Notes under the pieces: generated by a model
What the model saw: only the letters and a program-made list of their open reading frames with translations
Database searches by the model: none
Told to the model about the DNA's origin: nothing
Origin: an uncultured Bacteroides sp.
Lineage (GTDB): Bacteria > Bacteroidota > Bacteroidia > Bacteroidales > Bacteroidaceae
NCBI RefSeq assembly: GCF_905207245.1
Contig: NZ_CAJLKP010000016.1
Coordinates: 1 to 64,000, forward strand
DNA: 64,000 nucleotides
Reading direction: 5' to 3'
Part shown: positions 28,173 through 38,617 of the stretch, in pieces
Numbering within the stretch: the stretch's first letter is position 1
How the letters are laid out: the number at the start of each line of letters is the position of its first letter
Translations under genes and position numbers: made by a program

Positions 28173-31100
28173 TTAGTTCTTGTAACCCATGTTTGGAGCA
28201 AATAGTGCATATTTATCTTCAAACCATCTGTTGCTCTCTTTATATCTCTCTTCATCGACCTGCTTCAGGAGTTCATTACATTGGTTCCATTGCCAGAATT
28301 TATAGATACAATCATTGCGGACCATTTCCATACGGTTCCCCTTTAATGAAAAAGCCCAGTTGATATAATCTTCCGCTTCGGCTATCAAATGCTCTGTCAG
28401 GGTTATCGCTTTCATCTTTTCGCCCAATGCGGCATAGGCTGTTGCTATGCTATAAGAACCGCTTTCATACGTTTCGGGAACATTATATCCCGGAACAGCC
28501 TGTTCCGCATAAGCAAGTACTTTCTTTGCACGCGCAGGGTCTCCTTGTATTATCAGTTCTTTAGCCAGTTGCGCGAAAAGCCTGCGATGATACCAACACG
28601 TACGCAGGGTTGTTTCATCCAGATAGAGCCCCGGAGTATTCAGCCCGCCATATTTATATCTGTTCATTACATTGTCATAAAGCCTTTCCACATCTACTGC
28701 ATAAGGCCTGTTTTCGTCGGCATCCCCCCACTTCTTATAGTCAAAAGGTGTAAAGCGGAATGCTAATCCTTCCTGCACAAAGTAATTGTCAAACTTCAGT
28801 TTACTGACACTCCCTACGGAGATTGCAAGGTAAAGCGGACGTTCCCAATTACAGTTAGCCAGTATCTCCAGCATCAGTAAATCTACTTTGTTCAGCATAC
28901 GTATATCTTTTAAAGGAATATAAAGTTTGTCCGGTATCGCATCTTTCAGTTCTTCCCCTTTCAAATGTCGGATTGCTTCAGGAAGCATGATTCCCGAACG
29001 GAGCAGCGCGTCCTTATCAATGTGGATATTTATCGTATCCGTAGGAATCACATTAAATTCCTGTCTCTCTGAGAATATCCAATATTTCAAGATATTTTTT
29101 ACTTCAAACGGGTCTTCTCCAAAGCTGTCGCGTGCTTCCTCTGGATGTTTCCGGTACAATTCCTCTATTTGCTTTTTCAGTTCCGGGCGTACGGGCACAT
29201 ATTCGTTTTTACCTTCCTGATACTGATTCTTATTCCAACTTATAGGTAGTCCGGGAGCATCGTACAACGGACATTGCTGTTGATAAATATACCAATCGGT
29301 CTGTGCGTAGCTTAGGTTGCAAACACGTGTATCCCTGCGCACTTCCTCCGTATCCTGATTATACCACAATGGGAAAGTATCATTATCCCCGTTACAAAAG
29401 ATAATCGGATTTCCCGTATCGGGAAGACTCATCAGATAGTTAGCCCCAAAGTCGCGACAAGTGAAACGGGCGCTCCGGTCATGGTCATCCCACGTCTGAG
29501 TGGCCATTTGCACCGGAATCAATAAACAGATTGTCATTAATACACCGACTTGCACCGTAGAAGTCGTTTTCCGGCGAAGCGCATCACACAATCCGGCAGC
29601 CCCTATCCCTATCCAGATAGCAAAAGCATAGAACGAACCGGCGTATGCATAGTCCCGTTCGCGCGGCTGACCAGGTGTTTGATTCAGATAAAGCACAATA
29701 GCCAGCCCTGTCATAAAGAAAAGGAAAAACAGTACACTGAACTGCTGTTTGCCTTTCTTGCTGCGATTCCATTGCCAATAGATGCCGAACAGTCCTAATA
29801 ATAGCGGCAATCCGTAAAACACATTGTGCCCTTTGTTCTGGCGCAGGGATTCCGGCAACAAGCTCTGGTCTCCCAATCTTAAATTATCCAACCAGGAAAT
29901 TCCTGTTATCCAGTTCCCATGTTCCGGTTCGCCACTTCCTTGCACATCATTCTGCCGTCCTACAAAGTTCCACAAGAAATAGCGCCAATACATATAATTG
30001 AGTTGATAGGTAATGAAATAAGTCAGGTTTTCTTTTTGTGTGGGAGCGGCCTCGTTTCCTCCTGTCCAATTTTTGTAAGAAGAGGCCATGCGCTCACTCC
30101 ACATCCGGGGAAACAACATATTCTGAGTATAGCACACCTCTTCTTTATGCCGGATTATTTTATATTTGCCTTCTTCTTTATCCGGGCGATATACAGCACT
30201 CCCCTTTGTGGTTTTTACTCTGTAATAATCACCCTCGGGCACATATTCCGGCTCGGAAGCGTAGGTTTTTCCATAAAGCAGAGGAGCACTTTCATACTGC
30301 TCCCGGTTCAGATAACTTTTGAGCGTAAAAATATTGTCCGGCGCATTCTCATTAAGCGGAGTATTGGCGTTGGCACGAATCAGTATCACCGCATAAGTGG
30401 TATAGCCTACGGTGAGCATAAGCAAGCACCATAAAGAAGTATGCAACACACGTTTTCGGAAACGATAAATGGCTCCGGCCAGTACGAAAAATGTTAAAGC
30501 TAAAAAGCTTATCAGCCCTGTGTGGAAAGGAAGCCCGAATACATTGACAAAAAGCAGCTCGAACCAGCCTCCCATATCAGCCATGCCCGGAATATAAACA
30601 AAAAGAATAAATAGAATGAGAAGACCTGATATGGCAATTGCCGCAGCTACTCCTTTAAGCGATATCGTCCGATATTTCTGATAATAGAAAACCAACACAA
30701 TGGCCGGGATACAGAGCAAATTAAGCAAATGCACTCCGATTGACAGCCCGATGATATAAGCTATCAGGATAAGCCAACGGTCACCATATATCGAATCCGA
30801 TTCATCTTGCCAGCGAAGAATCATCCAAAATACCAGTGCCGTAAGGAAAGAAGAAAAGGCATAGACTTCACCTTCTACCGCACTGAACCAGAATGTGTCA
30901 CTGAATGTATACGCCAAGGCTCCAACAAATCCTGAACCCCAAATGATGATAACATCCGCCGTTGATAAATTCTGCCCATCATTTATTATCAGGTACCTTA
31001 CTAACCGGGTGATACTCCAGAAAAGAAATAAGATACAACCGGCACTCAGCAACGCATTCAGAAAATTAACCATCCAGGACACTTGTGACGGGTCGGAAGC

Positions 31101-31307
31101 AAACTGGGTAAACAAGTTTCCAACAAGCATATAGAAAGGTGCACCCGGCGGATGCCCCACTTGTAACTTTTCGGCACACGAGATAAATTCGGGACAATCC
31201 CAAAAACTGGCAGTAGGTTCAATCGTCATTCCATATACAAAAGCTGCTATCACAAAGACAATCCACCCACTAAAATCATTCCACTTTTTAAATAATAAGT
31301 TGCTCAT
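28173..31307 (-). CDS. DUF2723 membrane glycosyltransferase (protein O-mannosyltransferase-like)
   Basis: A 1044-aa protein. The first about 560 residues hold a dozen or so membrane helices and begin with the family pattern YGMTIEPTASFWDCPEFISCAEKLQVGHPPGAPFYML, where the acidic residue early in the first periplasmic loop and the HPPG motif mark GT-C-fold transferases. The C-terminal half is soluble, with a TPR-like part near 910-1000. In Bacteroidetes this group is thought to glycosylate exported proteins at D(S/T)(A/I/L/M/T/V) sites. I infer that role from family resemblance. It is the first gene of a two-gene operon with a TAACTTTG promoter at 31330-31337. Confidence 0.85.
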   Translation of the reverse strand: MSNLLFKKWNDFSGWIVFVIAAFVYGMTIEPTASFWDCPEFISCAEKLQVGHPPGAPFYMLVGNLFTQFASDPSQVSWMVNFLNALLSAGCILFLFWSITRLVRYLIINDGQNLSTADVIIIWGSGFVGALAYTFSDTFWFSAVEGEVYAFSSFLTALVFWMILRWQDESDSIYGDRWLILIAYIIGLSIGVHLLNLLCIPAIVLVFYYQKYRTISLKGVAAAIAISGLLILFILFVYIPGMADMGGWFELLFVNVFGLPFHTGLISFLALTFFVLAGAIYRFRKRVLHTSLWCLLMLTVGYTTYAVILIRANANTPLNENAPDNIFTLKSYLNREQYESAPLLYGKTYASEPEYVPEGDYYRVKTTKGSAVYRPDKEEGKYKIIRHKEEVCYTQNMLFPRMWSERMASSYKNWTGGNEAAPTQKENLTYFITYQLNYMYWRYFLWNFVGRQNDVQGSGEPEHGNWITGISWLDNLRLGDQSLLPESLRQNKGHNVFYGLPLLLGLFGIYWQWNRSKKGKQQFSVLFFLFFMTGLAIVLYLNQTPGQPRERDYAYAGSFYAFAIWIGIGAAGLCDALRRKTTSTVQVGVLMTICLLIPVQMATQTWDDHDRSARFTCRDFGANYLMSLPDTGNPIIFCNGDNDTFPLWYNQDTEEVRRDTRVCNLSYAQTDWYIYQQQCPLYDAPGLPISWNKNQYQEGKNEYVPVRPELKKQIEELYRKHPEEARDSFGEDPFEVKNILKYWIFSERQEFNVIPTDTINIHIDKDALLRSGIMLPEAIRHLKGEELKDAIPDKLYIPLKDIRMLNKVDLLMLEILANCNWERPLYLAISVGSVSKLKFDNYFVQEGLAFRFTPFDYKKWGDADENRPYAVDVERLYDNVMNRYKYGGLNTPGLYLDETTLRTCWYHRRLFAQLAKELIIQGDPARAKKVLAYAEQAVPGYNVPETYESGSYSIATAYAALGEKMKAITLTEHLIAEAEDYINWAFSLKGNRMEMVRNDCIYKFWQWNQCNELLKQVDEERYKESNRWFEDKYALFAPNMGYKN

Positions 31308-31344
31308 TGTTCTGTAACTTTTTTGTTTGCAAAGTTATAGAACA
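31308..31344 (-). promoter_or_regulatory. promoter and start-site hairpin of the DUF2723 gene
   Basis: The minus strand has TAACTTTG at 31330-31337. In addition 31308-31321 and 31331-31344 are reverse complements with one mismatch (14-bp stem, 9-nt loop), so the dyad covers the -7 box and reaches the base before the start codon. It could be an operator site, since the whole stem would not be in the transcript. Confidence 0.55.
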
Positions 31345-31449
31345 GACCTATAAAAGAGAAGAAATTTACCGGACGAGCACGGACATCCCGGAAACATAGT
31401 CAACTGATAACCAGCAATATCACATTACCAATTACAGACAAATCCAGAC

Positions 31450-32538
31450 CTACAATGATTTTACAATATCTTCCAACGATTCTTTAGAGTTTGCCAACAT
31501 CAGTTTCTCCGTTTTTATTCTGGAGATTCTCCGGGTCAGAGTCTCAACAGTCAGTTTCATTAAATCAGCAAAACAAGCAGGCTGAACGCCTTCGCGTAAA
31601 AAGGCACATACCCTTAAATCCTCTTCCGTAAGTTTCGGACTTATCCCTCTCAATTTAGATACAAGTCCGTAAACACTTTCCTGAAGTCGCAAAAGTTCTG
31701 TCCAGTCTTTCTCAGAGAAAAAAGATATTTTGGAAGATAAAGCCGTTCGTTCCTTCAACTGACGTACTTTTGAGACAACCGGAGAACTTTCATAAATATG
31801 TTGTTGGAGGGATTGATATTTTTCTTCAAGATAATTACATTGCATCACCAGTTTGTCAGATTCGACCTCTTTCATCTGCATTTCTTCCTTAAAGATATCC
31901 AGTTGTGAATGTACAGACAAATGTTTCTTCCAAAGTAACCCGAGCAAGAGAGACATAACACCTAACAGACCTAAGGCAGAAGATAAAATGACAGTAGAGT
32001 TATCTTTACTATCAATCAGCATCAACTGGCTGGCGTATGCTTTTCTTTCCATTTCCAGCGCTTCGTCAAAGTTTTTATATTTCTGATAATACAGGCTACA
32101 TCTCTTGCAAATCTTAGTCATTTGCTCATATTCTTCTGCTTGTGCAGCTAATTTTATTGCTTCTTTGAAATGAGCTTCGGCATCTTTTTCCCGATTCAAA
32201 TCACTTTCTACACATGCCAGATAATAATAGGCTCTCGACTTTTGAAGTTCATTTCCGTATTGTTCATAATAAGATACGGCCTGACGAATCTGATTATCAG
32301 AAGAATGAGGTATATTCTTATCTTCGTTGAATTGAGTACAAAGCAAATTATATTCTGCAAGTTGCGCCTCATTCATTTGGTCCATCCGAATAGTTTCAAG
32401 AATAATGGATGCCGTATCCGGATCTTGCTCTATTAATTGGGCGGCTTTGTCCAATCCTTGTTTCACATTAGCCCCCTCCGGGTGACATGCAACCAAAGAA
32501 AGGACAAATACATACAATAAAACTCGAAGATTACCCAT
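31450..32538 (-). CDS. lipoprotein-type TPR regulator with C-terminal HTH-like region
   Basis: A 362-aa protein. The start is placed at 32538 because it gives a lipoprotein-type signal (MGNLRVLLYVFVLSLVAC); the longer frame is out of place relative to the promoter-like box at 32564-32571. Residues about 20-160 contain TPR-like helices (YYLACVESDLNREKDAEAHFKEAIKLA). A membrane helix lies near 180-200, then a coiled coil (about 210-265) and a C-terminal region with LTEEDLRVCAFLREG and TLTRRISRIKTEK that resembles a helix-turn-helix. It shares its plan with the protein at 48539-50158. It may be a membrane-tethered regulator. Its targets are unknown. Confidence 0.6.
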   Translation of the reverse strand: MGNLRVLLYVFVLSLVACHPEGANVKQGLDKAAQLIEQDPDTASIILETIRMDQMNEAQLAEYNLLCTQFNEDKNIPHSSDNQIRQAVSYYEQYGNELQKSRAYYYLACVESDLNREKDAEAHFKEAIKLAAQAEEYEQMTKICKRCSLYYQKYKNFDEALEMERKAYASQLMLIDSKDNSTVILSSALGLLGVMSLLLGLLWKKHLSVHSQLDIFKEEMQMKEVESDKLVMQCNYLEEKYQSLQQHIYESSPVVSKVRQLKERTALSSKISFFSEKDWTELLRLQESVYGLVSKLRGISPKLTEEDLRVCAFLREGVQPACFADLMKLTVETLTRRISRIKTEKLMLANSKESLEDIVKSL

Positions 32539-32743
32539 AGTCTTAATTTTTAATCTCTGCATACAAATATGCGACAAAATTATAAGATTATTGTTAGAGT
32601 AGCGAATATTTCTTTCTATAACTCTTATCGGCACAATTCCGAATGTGCCTTCAAAAGTATCTGCGAGCTCTTCCCGAACTTTTCTATACAAAATTTGCTT
32701 ATTTGCCCGAAAAATCGTATATTTGACTTAAACAAGTCAGATT
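32539..32743. promoter_or_regulatory. divergent promoter region
   Basis: Between divergent genes. The plus-strand promoter is TTTG (32694-32697), a 20-nt spacer, and TATATTTG (32718-32725). The minus-strand box is CATATTTG (32564-32571), one base off consensus. Confidence 0.6.
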
Positions 32744-33595
32744 ATGTCAAATCCGATTATTCCGGGCATATCCGAAGCTGAACAAGACCTGTTGTATAAA
32801 AAACTAAACGAATACAATCTGGGAAGAGCCTCTTACAAAGAGGCTGGTGCCTATCTTGTTGTGTTGCCTCGTCCCGAATATCCCCGCTATTCATTATGGA
32901 TTTATTCGCCCCTGCCCGAACGGCAGTCCATCTTTTACATTCAGGACCTTTCCGAAGATATCAATGAGAGTTTGCGGGTGGCAAGTAGTTTGTTTTATTA
33001 TTCTCCACGCTGCATACTACTGGTGGAATACAATGCCAAACGCATGCAAAGCAGAGGAGACGACATTATTTCCATCGGTAAATATCACGGGCATTTCCTT
33101 CACGAAATCTTTCGCATCGACCCGGGATATATCAGTTGGGTTGCTTATAAGTTCACCCCACGCATCCCCAAGCAGGAACGTTTTGTACAGATTGCGCAGA
33201 TATATCACTCCGTCCATCTCGATATCCAGAAACAACAGGCACGGCAGAAATATTCCACCAGCCGTTTTCTGGGGAAGGAAGGGGAGAAAGTGGCAGACCT
33301 TACCTTGAAAGTGCTCCGCGTGCGACTGGAAGACGATCCTTACAAGACCATCGTAAAAGGAAATACCCCTTATTTCTACGTCCGGCAGATACTTACGCTG
33401 GAAGATTCTATCGGTAACCTCGTCACTTTCCGGACAAGTGCCCGCACAGCAAGCCGAGAGTCGTGCCAACTGCCGGGCACGGAACATGCTTTCCAGCCGG
33501 GAGAAACGGTATACATTGTTTCGGCACGCATCGCACGCACCTACACTTCGGGAAATAAGCAGTACACCCGCCTCAATTATGTTAAGTTTAAATAA
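32744..33595 (+). CDS. hypothetical protein with GKYxGxxLxE-type motif
   Basis: A 283-aa soluble protein with no signal peptide or membrane helix. Residues about 104-125 read ISIGKYHGHFLHEIFRIDPG followed by YISWVAY. This closely follows the small motif (GK..G..L.E...DP.YL.W) seen at the C terminus of exodeoxyribonuclease X-like and DUF3820 proteins. The C-terminal 110 residues (LEDDPYKTIVKGNTPYFYVR, GETVYIVSARIARTY) look like an OB-like beta domain. It could bind nucleic acid. I do not recognise the family. It lies just upstream of the thiamine riboswitch and has its own promoter. Confidence 0.6.
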   Translation: MSNPIIPGISEAEQDLLYKKLNEYNLGRASYKEAGAYLVVLPRPEYPRYSLWIYSPLPERQSIFYIQDLSEDINESLRVASSLFYYSPRCILLVEYNAKRMQSRGDDIISIGKYHGHFLHEIFRIDPGYISWVAYKFTPRIPKQERFVQIAQIYHSVHLDIQKQQARQKYSTSRFLGKEGEKVADLTLKVLRVRLEDDPYKTIVKGNTPYFYVRQILTLEDSIGNLVTFRTSARTASRESCQLPGTEHAFQPGETVYIVSARIARTYTSGNKQYTRLNYVKFK

Positions 33596-33649
33596 GCTTA
33601 AAATATAAGCCGTTATCTTTCCTGTTAAAAACATTCGTCCTTACTTTAC

Positions 33650-33730
33650 CGGCAGAAAAGGGGGTGCTATAAAAATAGCTGAGATTATACCCAATGAACC
33701 TGATACGGTTAGTACCGTCGAAGGGAATTT
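33650..33730 (+). ncRNA. TPP riboswitch (THI element)
   Basis: The conserved pieces are in order: GGGGTGCT (33661-33668), CTGAGAT (33679-33685), ACCC (33690-33693), GAACCTGAT (33696-33704) and CGAAGGGAA (33719-33727). These define the thiamine pyrophosphate aptamer. It precedes thiE by about 75 nt and should repress thiE, thiC and thi4 when TPP is high, by translation or termination control. The likely promoter is upstream, around a TATCTTTC at 33614-33621 that is one base off consensus. Confidence 0.93.
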
Positions 33731-33805
33731 TCTTTCTATATTCTACTATTCGTTTATACTACTATCCCTTTCTGTAAGTAGAACCTCTAAAAATTCAGAG
33801 TTTGA

Positions 33806-34426
33806 ATGTTTGACGTACAATTCATTACGCATTTTACGGCATCTATTTCATACTTGGACTCCGCACGTATAGCCCTCGAAGGAGGATGTCGCTGGGTACA
33901 GCTTCGGATGAAAGACGCTTCCGAAGATGAACTGAAAGCCACAGCCATACGCGTGCAGGACCTCTGCCGCCAATACGGGGCTACCTTCATCATTGATGAC
34001 CACGTAGACCTGGTGAAACAAATTGGTGCGGACGGTGTCCATTTAGGAAAATTGGATATGCCGATAAAAGAAGCAAGGGAGAGACTTGGTAAAGGTTTCA
34101 TTATCGGTGGAACCGCCAACACTTTTGAGGACATCAGGCAGCATGTTGCCGATGGCGCAGACTACATTGGTTGCGGTCCCTTCCGTTTCACCACCACCAA
34201 ACAAAAATTATCACCCATCCTAGGACTGGACGGCTATCGCTCCATCCTGACGCGAATGAAAGAAGAAGGTCTTTCAATTCCTATCGTCGGCATTGGTGGA
34301 ATTACGCGTGAGGATATTCCGGCATTGAAAGCCGTAGGACTAAACGGGATAGCACTGAGCGGTGGAATCCTGAAAGCCGGAAATCCGGTGCGTGAGATGG
34401 AGACAATCATACAACTGACCGAATAA
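33806..34426 (+). CDS. thiE: thiamine phosphate synthase
   Basis: A 206-aa TIM-barrel enzyme that joins HMP-PP and thiazole phosphate to make thiamine phosphate. Visible are VQLRMKDASEDE (pyrophosphate-binding), IIDDHVDLVKQIGADGVHLGKLD, GCGPFRFTTTKQ, and VGIGGITREDIPAL. It is the first gene after the TPP riboswitch and lies 17 bp before thiC. A second ThiE-like protein is encoded at 37184-37786. Confidence 0.94.
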   Translation: MFDVQFITHFTASISYLDSARIALEGGCRWVQLRMKDASEDELKATAIRVQDLCRQYGATFIIDDHVDLVKQIGADGVHLGKLDMPIKEARERLGKGFIIGGTANTFEDIRQHVADGADYIGCGPFRFTTTKQKLSPILGLDGYRSILTRMKEEGLSIPIVGIGGITREDIPALKAVGLNGIALSGGILKAGNPVREMETIIQLTE

Positions 34427-34440
34427 CAATCAATAATTGA

Positions 34441-36132
<1,692 letters not shown>

Positions 36133-36135
<3 letters not shown>

Positions 36136-36222
36136 GCTACTAGCTACTAGCTACAAGCTACAAGTGCTTTGCCGTTTCATAGCGCAGCCACTTGTAGCTT
36201 GTAGCTTGTAGCTCGTAGCTTA
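36133..36222. repeat. word-built inverted repeat C starting at the thiC stop codon
   Basis: Arms 36133-36166 and 36189-36222 pair with three mismatches in 34. They are made of GCTACAAG/GCTACTAG words, as at 20701-20783. The 22-nt loop ends with CATAGCGCAGC. It could weaken readthrough into thi4 or protect the 3' end of the thiE-thiC message. Confidence 0.8.
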
Positions 36223-36252
36223 TAACATATTACTTTTTAAACTTATTATATT

Positions 36253-37026
36253 ATGATTGAAACAAAAGTATCCAAAGGTATCATCAGTACCTATTTTGAA
36301 AAATTAGAGAGGAATCTTGACTTGGACGTTGCTATTGTCGGTGGTGGTCCCTCAGGGATAGTAGCCGCTTATTATCTGGCAAAGGCCGGATTAAAGGTGG
36401 CACAGTTCGACCGTAAACTTGCTCCCGGCGGCGGTATGTGGGGCGGTGCCATGATGTTCAACCAGATTGTGATTCAGGAAGAAGCGATTGACATTGTAAA
36501 GGAATTCAATATCAACCATGAGAAGTATGAAGACGGACTGTATGTAATGGACTCGGTAGAAAGCACTTCTGCCCTGCTCTATCAGGCTGTTCATGCAGGT
36601 GCCACCATCTTCAACTGCTACTCTGTAGAAGATGTCATCTTCAAAAACAACACAGTGAACGGAGTTGTAGTAAACTGGACTCCCGTATTGCGTGAAGGCA
36701 TGCACGTAGACCCGTTGAACATTCTCGCCAAGATAGTAGTGGACGGAACAGGACATGACAGCGAAATAGCTGCCACCGTAGCACGCAAAAATGGTATCCG
36801 TCTGGCAACAGAAACAGGTGGTGTGATTGGCGAGCGTTCTCTGGACGTAGTGGCAGGAGAAGATGAAGTAGTAAACGGAACGAAAGAAATCTATCCGGGA
36901 CTCTATGTTTGCGTTATGGCTGCCTCCGCCGTTTCGGGCACTCCCCGTATGGGACCGATCTTTGGAGGAATGTTGATGTCCGGTAAAAAGGTAGCTGAGG
37001 AAATTATCGCGAAACTGAAGAAGTAA
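36253..37026 (+). CDS. thi4: Thi4-type thiazole synthase, sulfide-dependent form
   Basis: A 257-aa FAD/NAD-fold enzyme that makes ADP-thiazole from NAD, glycine and a sulfur source. It has the dinucleotide motif VAIVGGGPSGIVAAYYL, the glycine-rich PGGGMWGGAMMFN, and GTPRMGPIFGGMLMSGKKVAEE at the end. The position that in the yeast and plant suicide enzymes is the sulfur-donor Cys before MDPN is here His151 (MHVDPLN), as in archaeal enzymes that use free sulfide and turn over repeatedly. It follows thiC downstream of the TPP riboswitch. No ThiG, ThiH, ThiS or ThiF is present in the window, so this gene probably replaces them. Confidence 0.9.
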   Translation: MIETKVSKGIISTYFEKLERNLDLDVAIVGGGPSGIVAAYYLAKAGLKVAQFDRKLAPGGGMWGGAMMFNQIVIQEEAIDIVKEFNINHEKYEDGLYVMDSVESTSALLYQAVHAGATIFNCYSVEDVIFKNNTVNGVVVNWTPVLREGMHVDPLNILAKIVVDGTGHDSEIAATVARKNGIRLATETGGVIGERSLDVVAGEDEVVNGTKEIYPGLYVCVMAASAVSGTPRMGPIFGGMLMSGKKVAEEIIAKLKK

Positions 37027-37066
37027 TTTCTCAGAAGCCACTATTTACCAAGGTAGGCAATTTGTT

Positions 37067-37158
37067 CACCACATATTACACGAATTTGCACAGATAAAAG
37101 AGGAAACGATTGATTCTCTATATTTGTAATCTGCAAAAAATCAGTGTAATATGTGGTG
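37067..37158. repeat. inverted repeat D (convergent junction)
   Basis: CACCACATATTACAC (37067-37081) pairs exactly with 37144-37158. Pairing continues imperfectly inward (AATTTGCACAGAT with ATCTGCAAAAAAT). It lies between the convergent thi4 and ThiE/TenI genes and probably terminates both. Confidence 0.7.
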
Positions 37159-37183
37159 ATTTTCGGCATACTCTTGTATAGAC

Positions 37184-37786
37184 TTATCCTGCAATCTTTT
37201 TCAGCCTCCTGAAATGAGCAAGCAACGCTTCGGCATCTTTCCATGTATGGTAACGGTTCCAGATATCTCCTAATAAAGCTGCACCGCCAAAGCCAAGAGA
37301 CTTTATTTCTGCAAGGTTCGCCTCACTTATTCCGCCTAAAGCTACTACTTTTTCATGGATGACTCCACTTTCCTGTGCTTGTTTCAACTCATCCTTAGAA
37401 TATCCCGAGCGATATCCCTGCTTGGAAATGCTATCGTAAACAGGACTCATAAGCACATAATTGAACAGGGAAACTGTAGTTTCCACTTCTTCCAAGCTAT
37501 GGCAGGCACGACTCAGTATTCCCTCATAATTCGCAGGCGCCTCCGGATGACGGGAATTCAAGTGAATTCCGCCTAGAAGATACTTATCTTTCAAAGAAAA
37601 GAAATCATGAATGACAATCCGGGTTCTATATTCCGGAGCAATACCTTGCAGCAGATTTTCTACCGCACGAACATCCGCATCCGGTTTGCGTACATGCAGC
37701 AAGTCCAGTCCGGCTTTAAATAACTCAGTGACGACGCGTGCTTCATCCGGAATAAAATCCGGAGAGGTGATAATAATCAGTTTCAT
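37184..37786 (-). CDS. ThiE/TenI family protein
   Basis: A 200-aa TIM-barrel protein of the thiamine phosphate synthase superfamily, with LIIITSPDFIPDE, LDLLHVRKPDAD, GGIHLNSRHPEAP and YVLMSPVYDSISKQGY. The ATG at 37786 is the usual start (MKLIIITSP); an ATG at 37801 would overlap thiD by 11 bp. In firmicutes TenI is a thiazole tautomerase; in the Bacteroides thi locus a similar second copy is common. With thiD it forms a transcript convergent with thi4. Confidence 0.85.
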   Translation of the reverse strand: MKLIIITSPDFIPDEARVVTELFKAGLDLLHVRKPDADVRAVENLLQGIAPEYRTRIVIHDFFSLKDKYLLGGIHLNSRHPEAPANYEGILSRACHSLEEVETTVSLFNYVLMSPVYDSISKQGYRSGYSKDELKQAQESGVIHEKVVALGGISEANLAEIKSLGFGGAALLGDIWNRYHTWKDAEALLAHFRRLKKIAG

Positions 37787-37790
37787 TTTT

Positions 37791-38609
37791 CTATTCTTCA
37801 TTTACCGGATGCGTTGGAAACGGGAAATGCCACAAAGGACCATTCCCCTGCCCTATACGTAAATTTTTCCCGGCTTCGATGGTACGGGAAATGTATTCTT
37901 TGGCCTGTTCCACGGCTTCATACAAGGATGATCCTTGCGCCAGAAAAGTGGCAATGGCGGATGAAAGCGTGCATCCCGTACCGTGCAGGTTGGCGGAATG
38001 AATGCGCCTGCCGCCAAAGATATTCAGTTCTTTTCCGTCATAAAGTACATCGCACATTTCATGACCGGTCAGATGACCTCCTTTAATAAGAAAAGCACAG
38101 TGATATTTTTCGAATAACCGGCATGCGGCATCCTCCATTTCATCAATCGTCTGAACCGGTTGTTGCAACAAGACTTCTGTTTCGTGCAGATTAGGAGTTA
38201 CGAGAGTTACTTTCGGAATCAACTTAGTACGAATGGCTTCCACTGCCTCATCCGTCATCAGGCTATGCCCACTGGTAGAAACCATCACCGGGTCAAAAAC
38301 CACTTTACGGGGAGAATACCGACGCAGTATCTGTACTATCTCATGGATAATCTCTACATTCCCGGTCATACCTATTTTAATGGCATCCGGCTGCAAGTCT
38401 TCCATCACCGCCTGCATCTGTTGGCCTACCAACTCTGCCGCAACAGGATGAACGGCTTGCACACCCAATGTATTCTGCACTGTGATGGCTGTGATAGCGG
38501 TAGCTGCGTAACCTCCAAGTGCCGAGACAGCTTTTATATCTGCCTGTATACCCGCGCCACCGGAACTGTCGGAACCGGCAACGGAAAGGATGATTACTTT
38601 CTTATCCAT
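37791..38609 (-). CDS. thiD: hydroxymethylpyrimidine / phosphomethylpyrimidine kinase
   Basis: A 272-aa ribokinase-fold kinase that makes HMP-PP. Motifs: ILSVAGSDSSGGAGIQADIKA at the N terminus, FDPVMVSTSGHSLM, TLVTPNLHETEVLL, LIKGGHLTG, and the catalytic HGTGCTLSSAIA. It starts 8 bp after the oxidoreductase gene and precedes the ThiE/TenI gene by 4 bp. No riboswitch is seen in front of this strand's transcript, so this half of the pathway may not respond to TPP. Confidence 0.96.
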   Translation of the reverse strand: MDKKVIILSVAGSDSSGGAGIQADIKAVSALGGYAATAITAITVQNTLGVQAVHPVAAELVGQQMQAVMEDLQPDAIKIGMTGNVEIIHEIVQILRRYSPRKVVFDPVMVSTSGHSLMTDEAVEAIRTKLIPKVTLVTPNLHETEVLLQQPVQTIDEMEDAACRLFEKYHCAFLIKGGHLTGHEMCDVLYDGKELNIFGGRRIHSANLHGTGCTLSSAIATFLAQGSSLYEAVEQAKEYISRTIEAGKNLRIGQGNGPLWHFPFPTHPVNEE

Positions 38610-38617
38610 AAGTCAGG

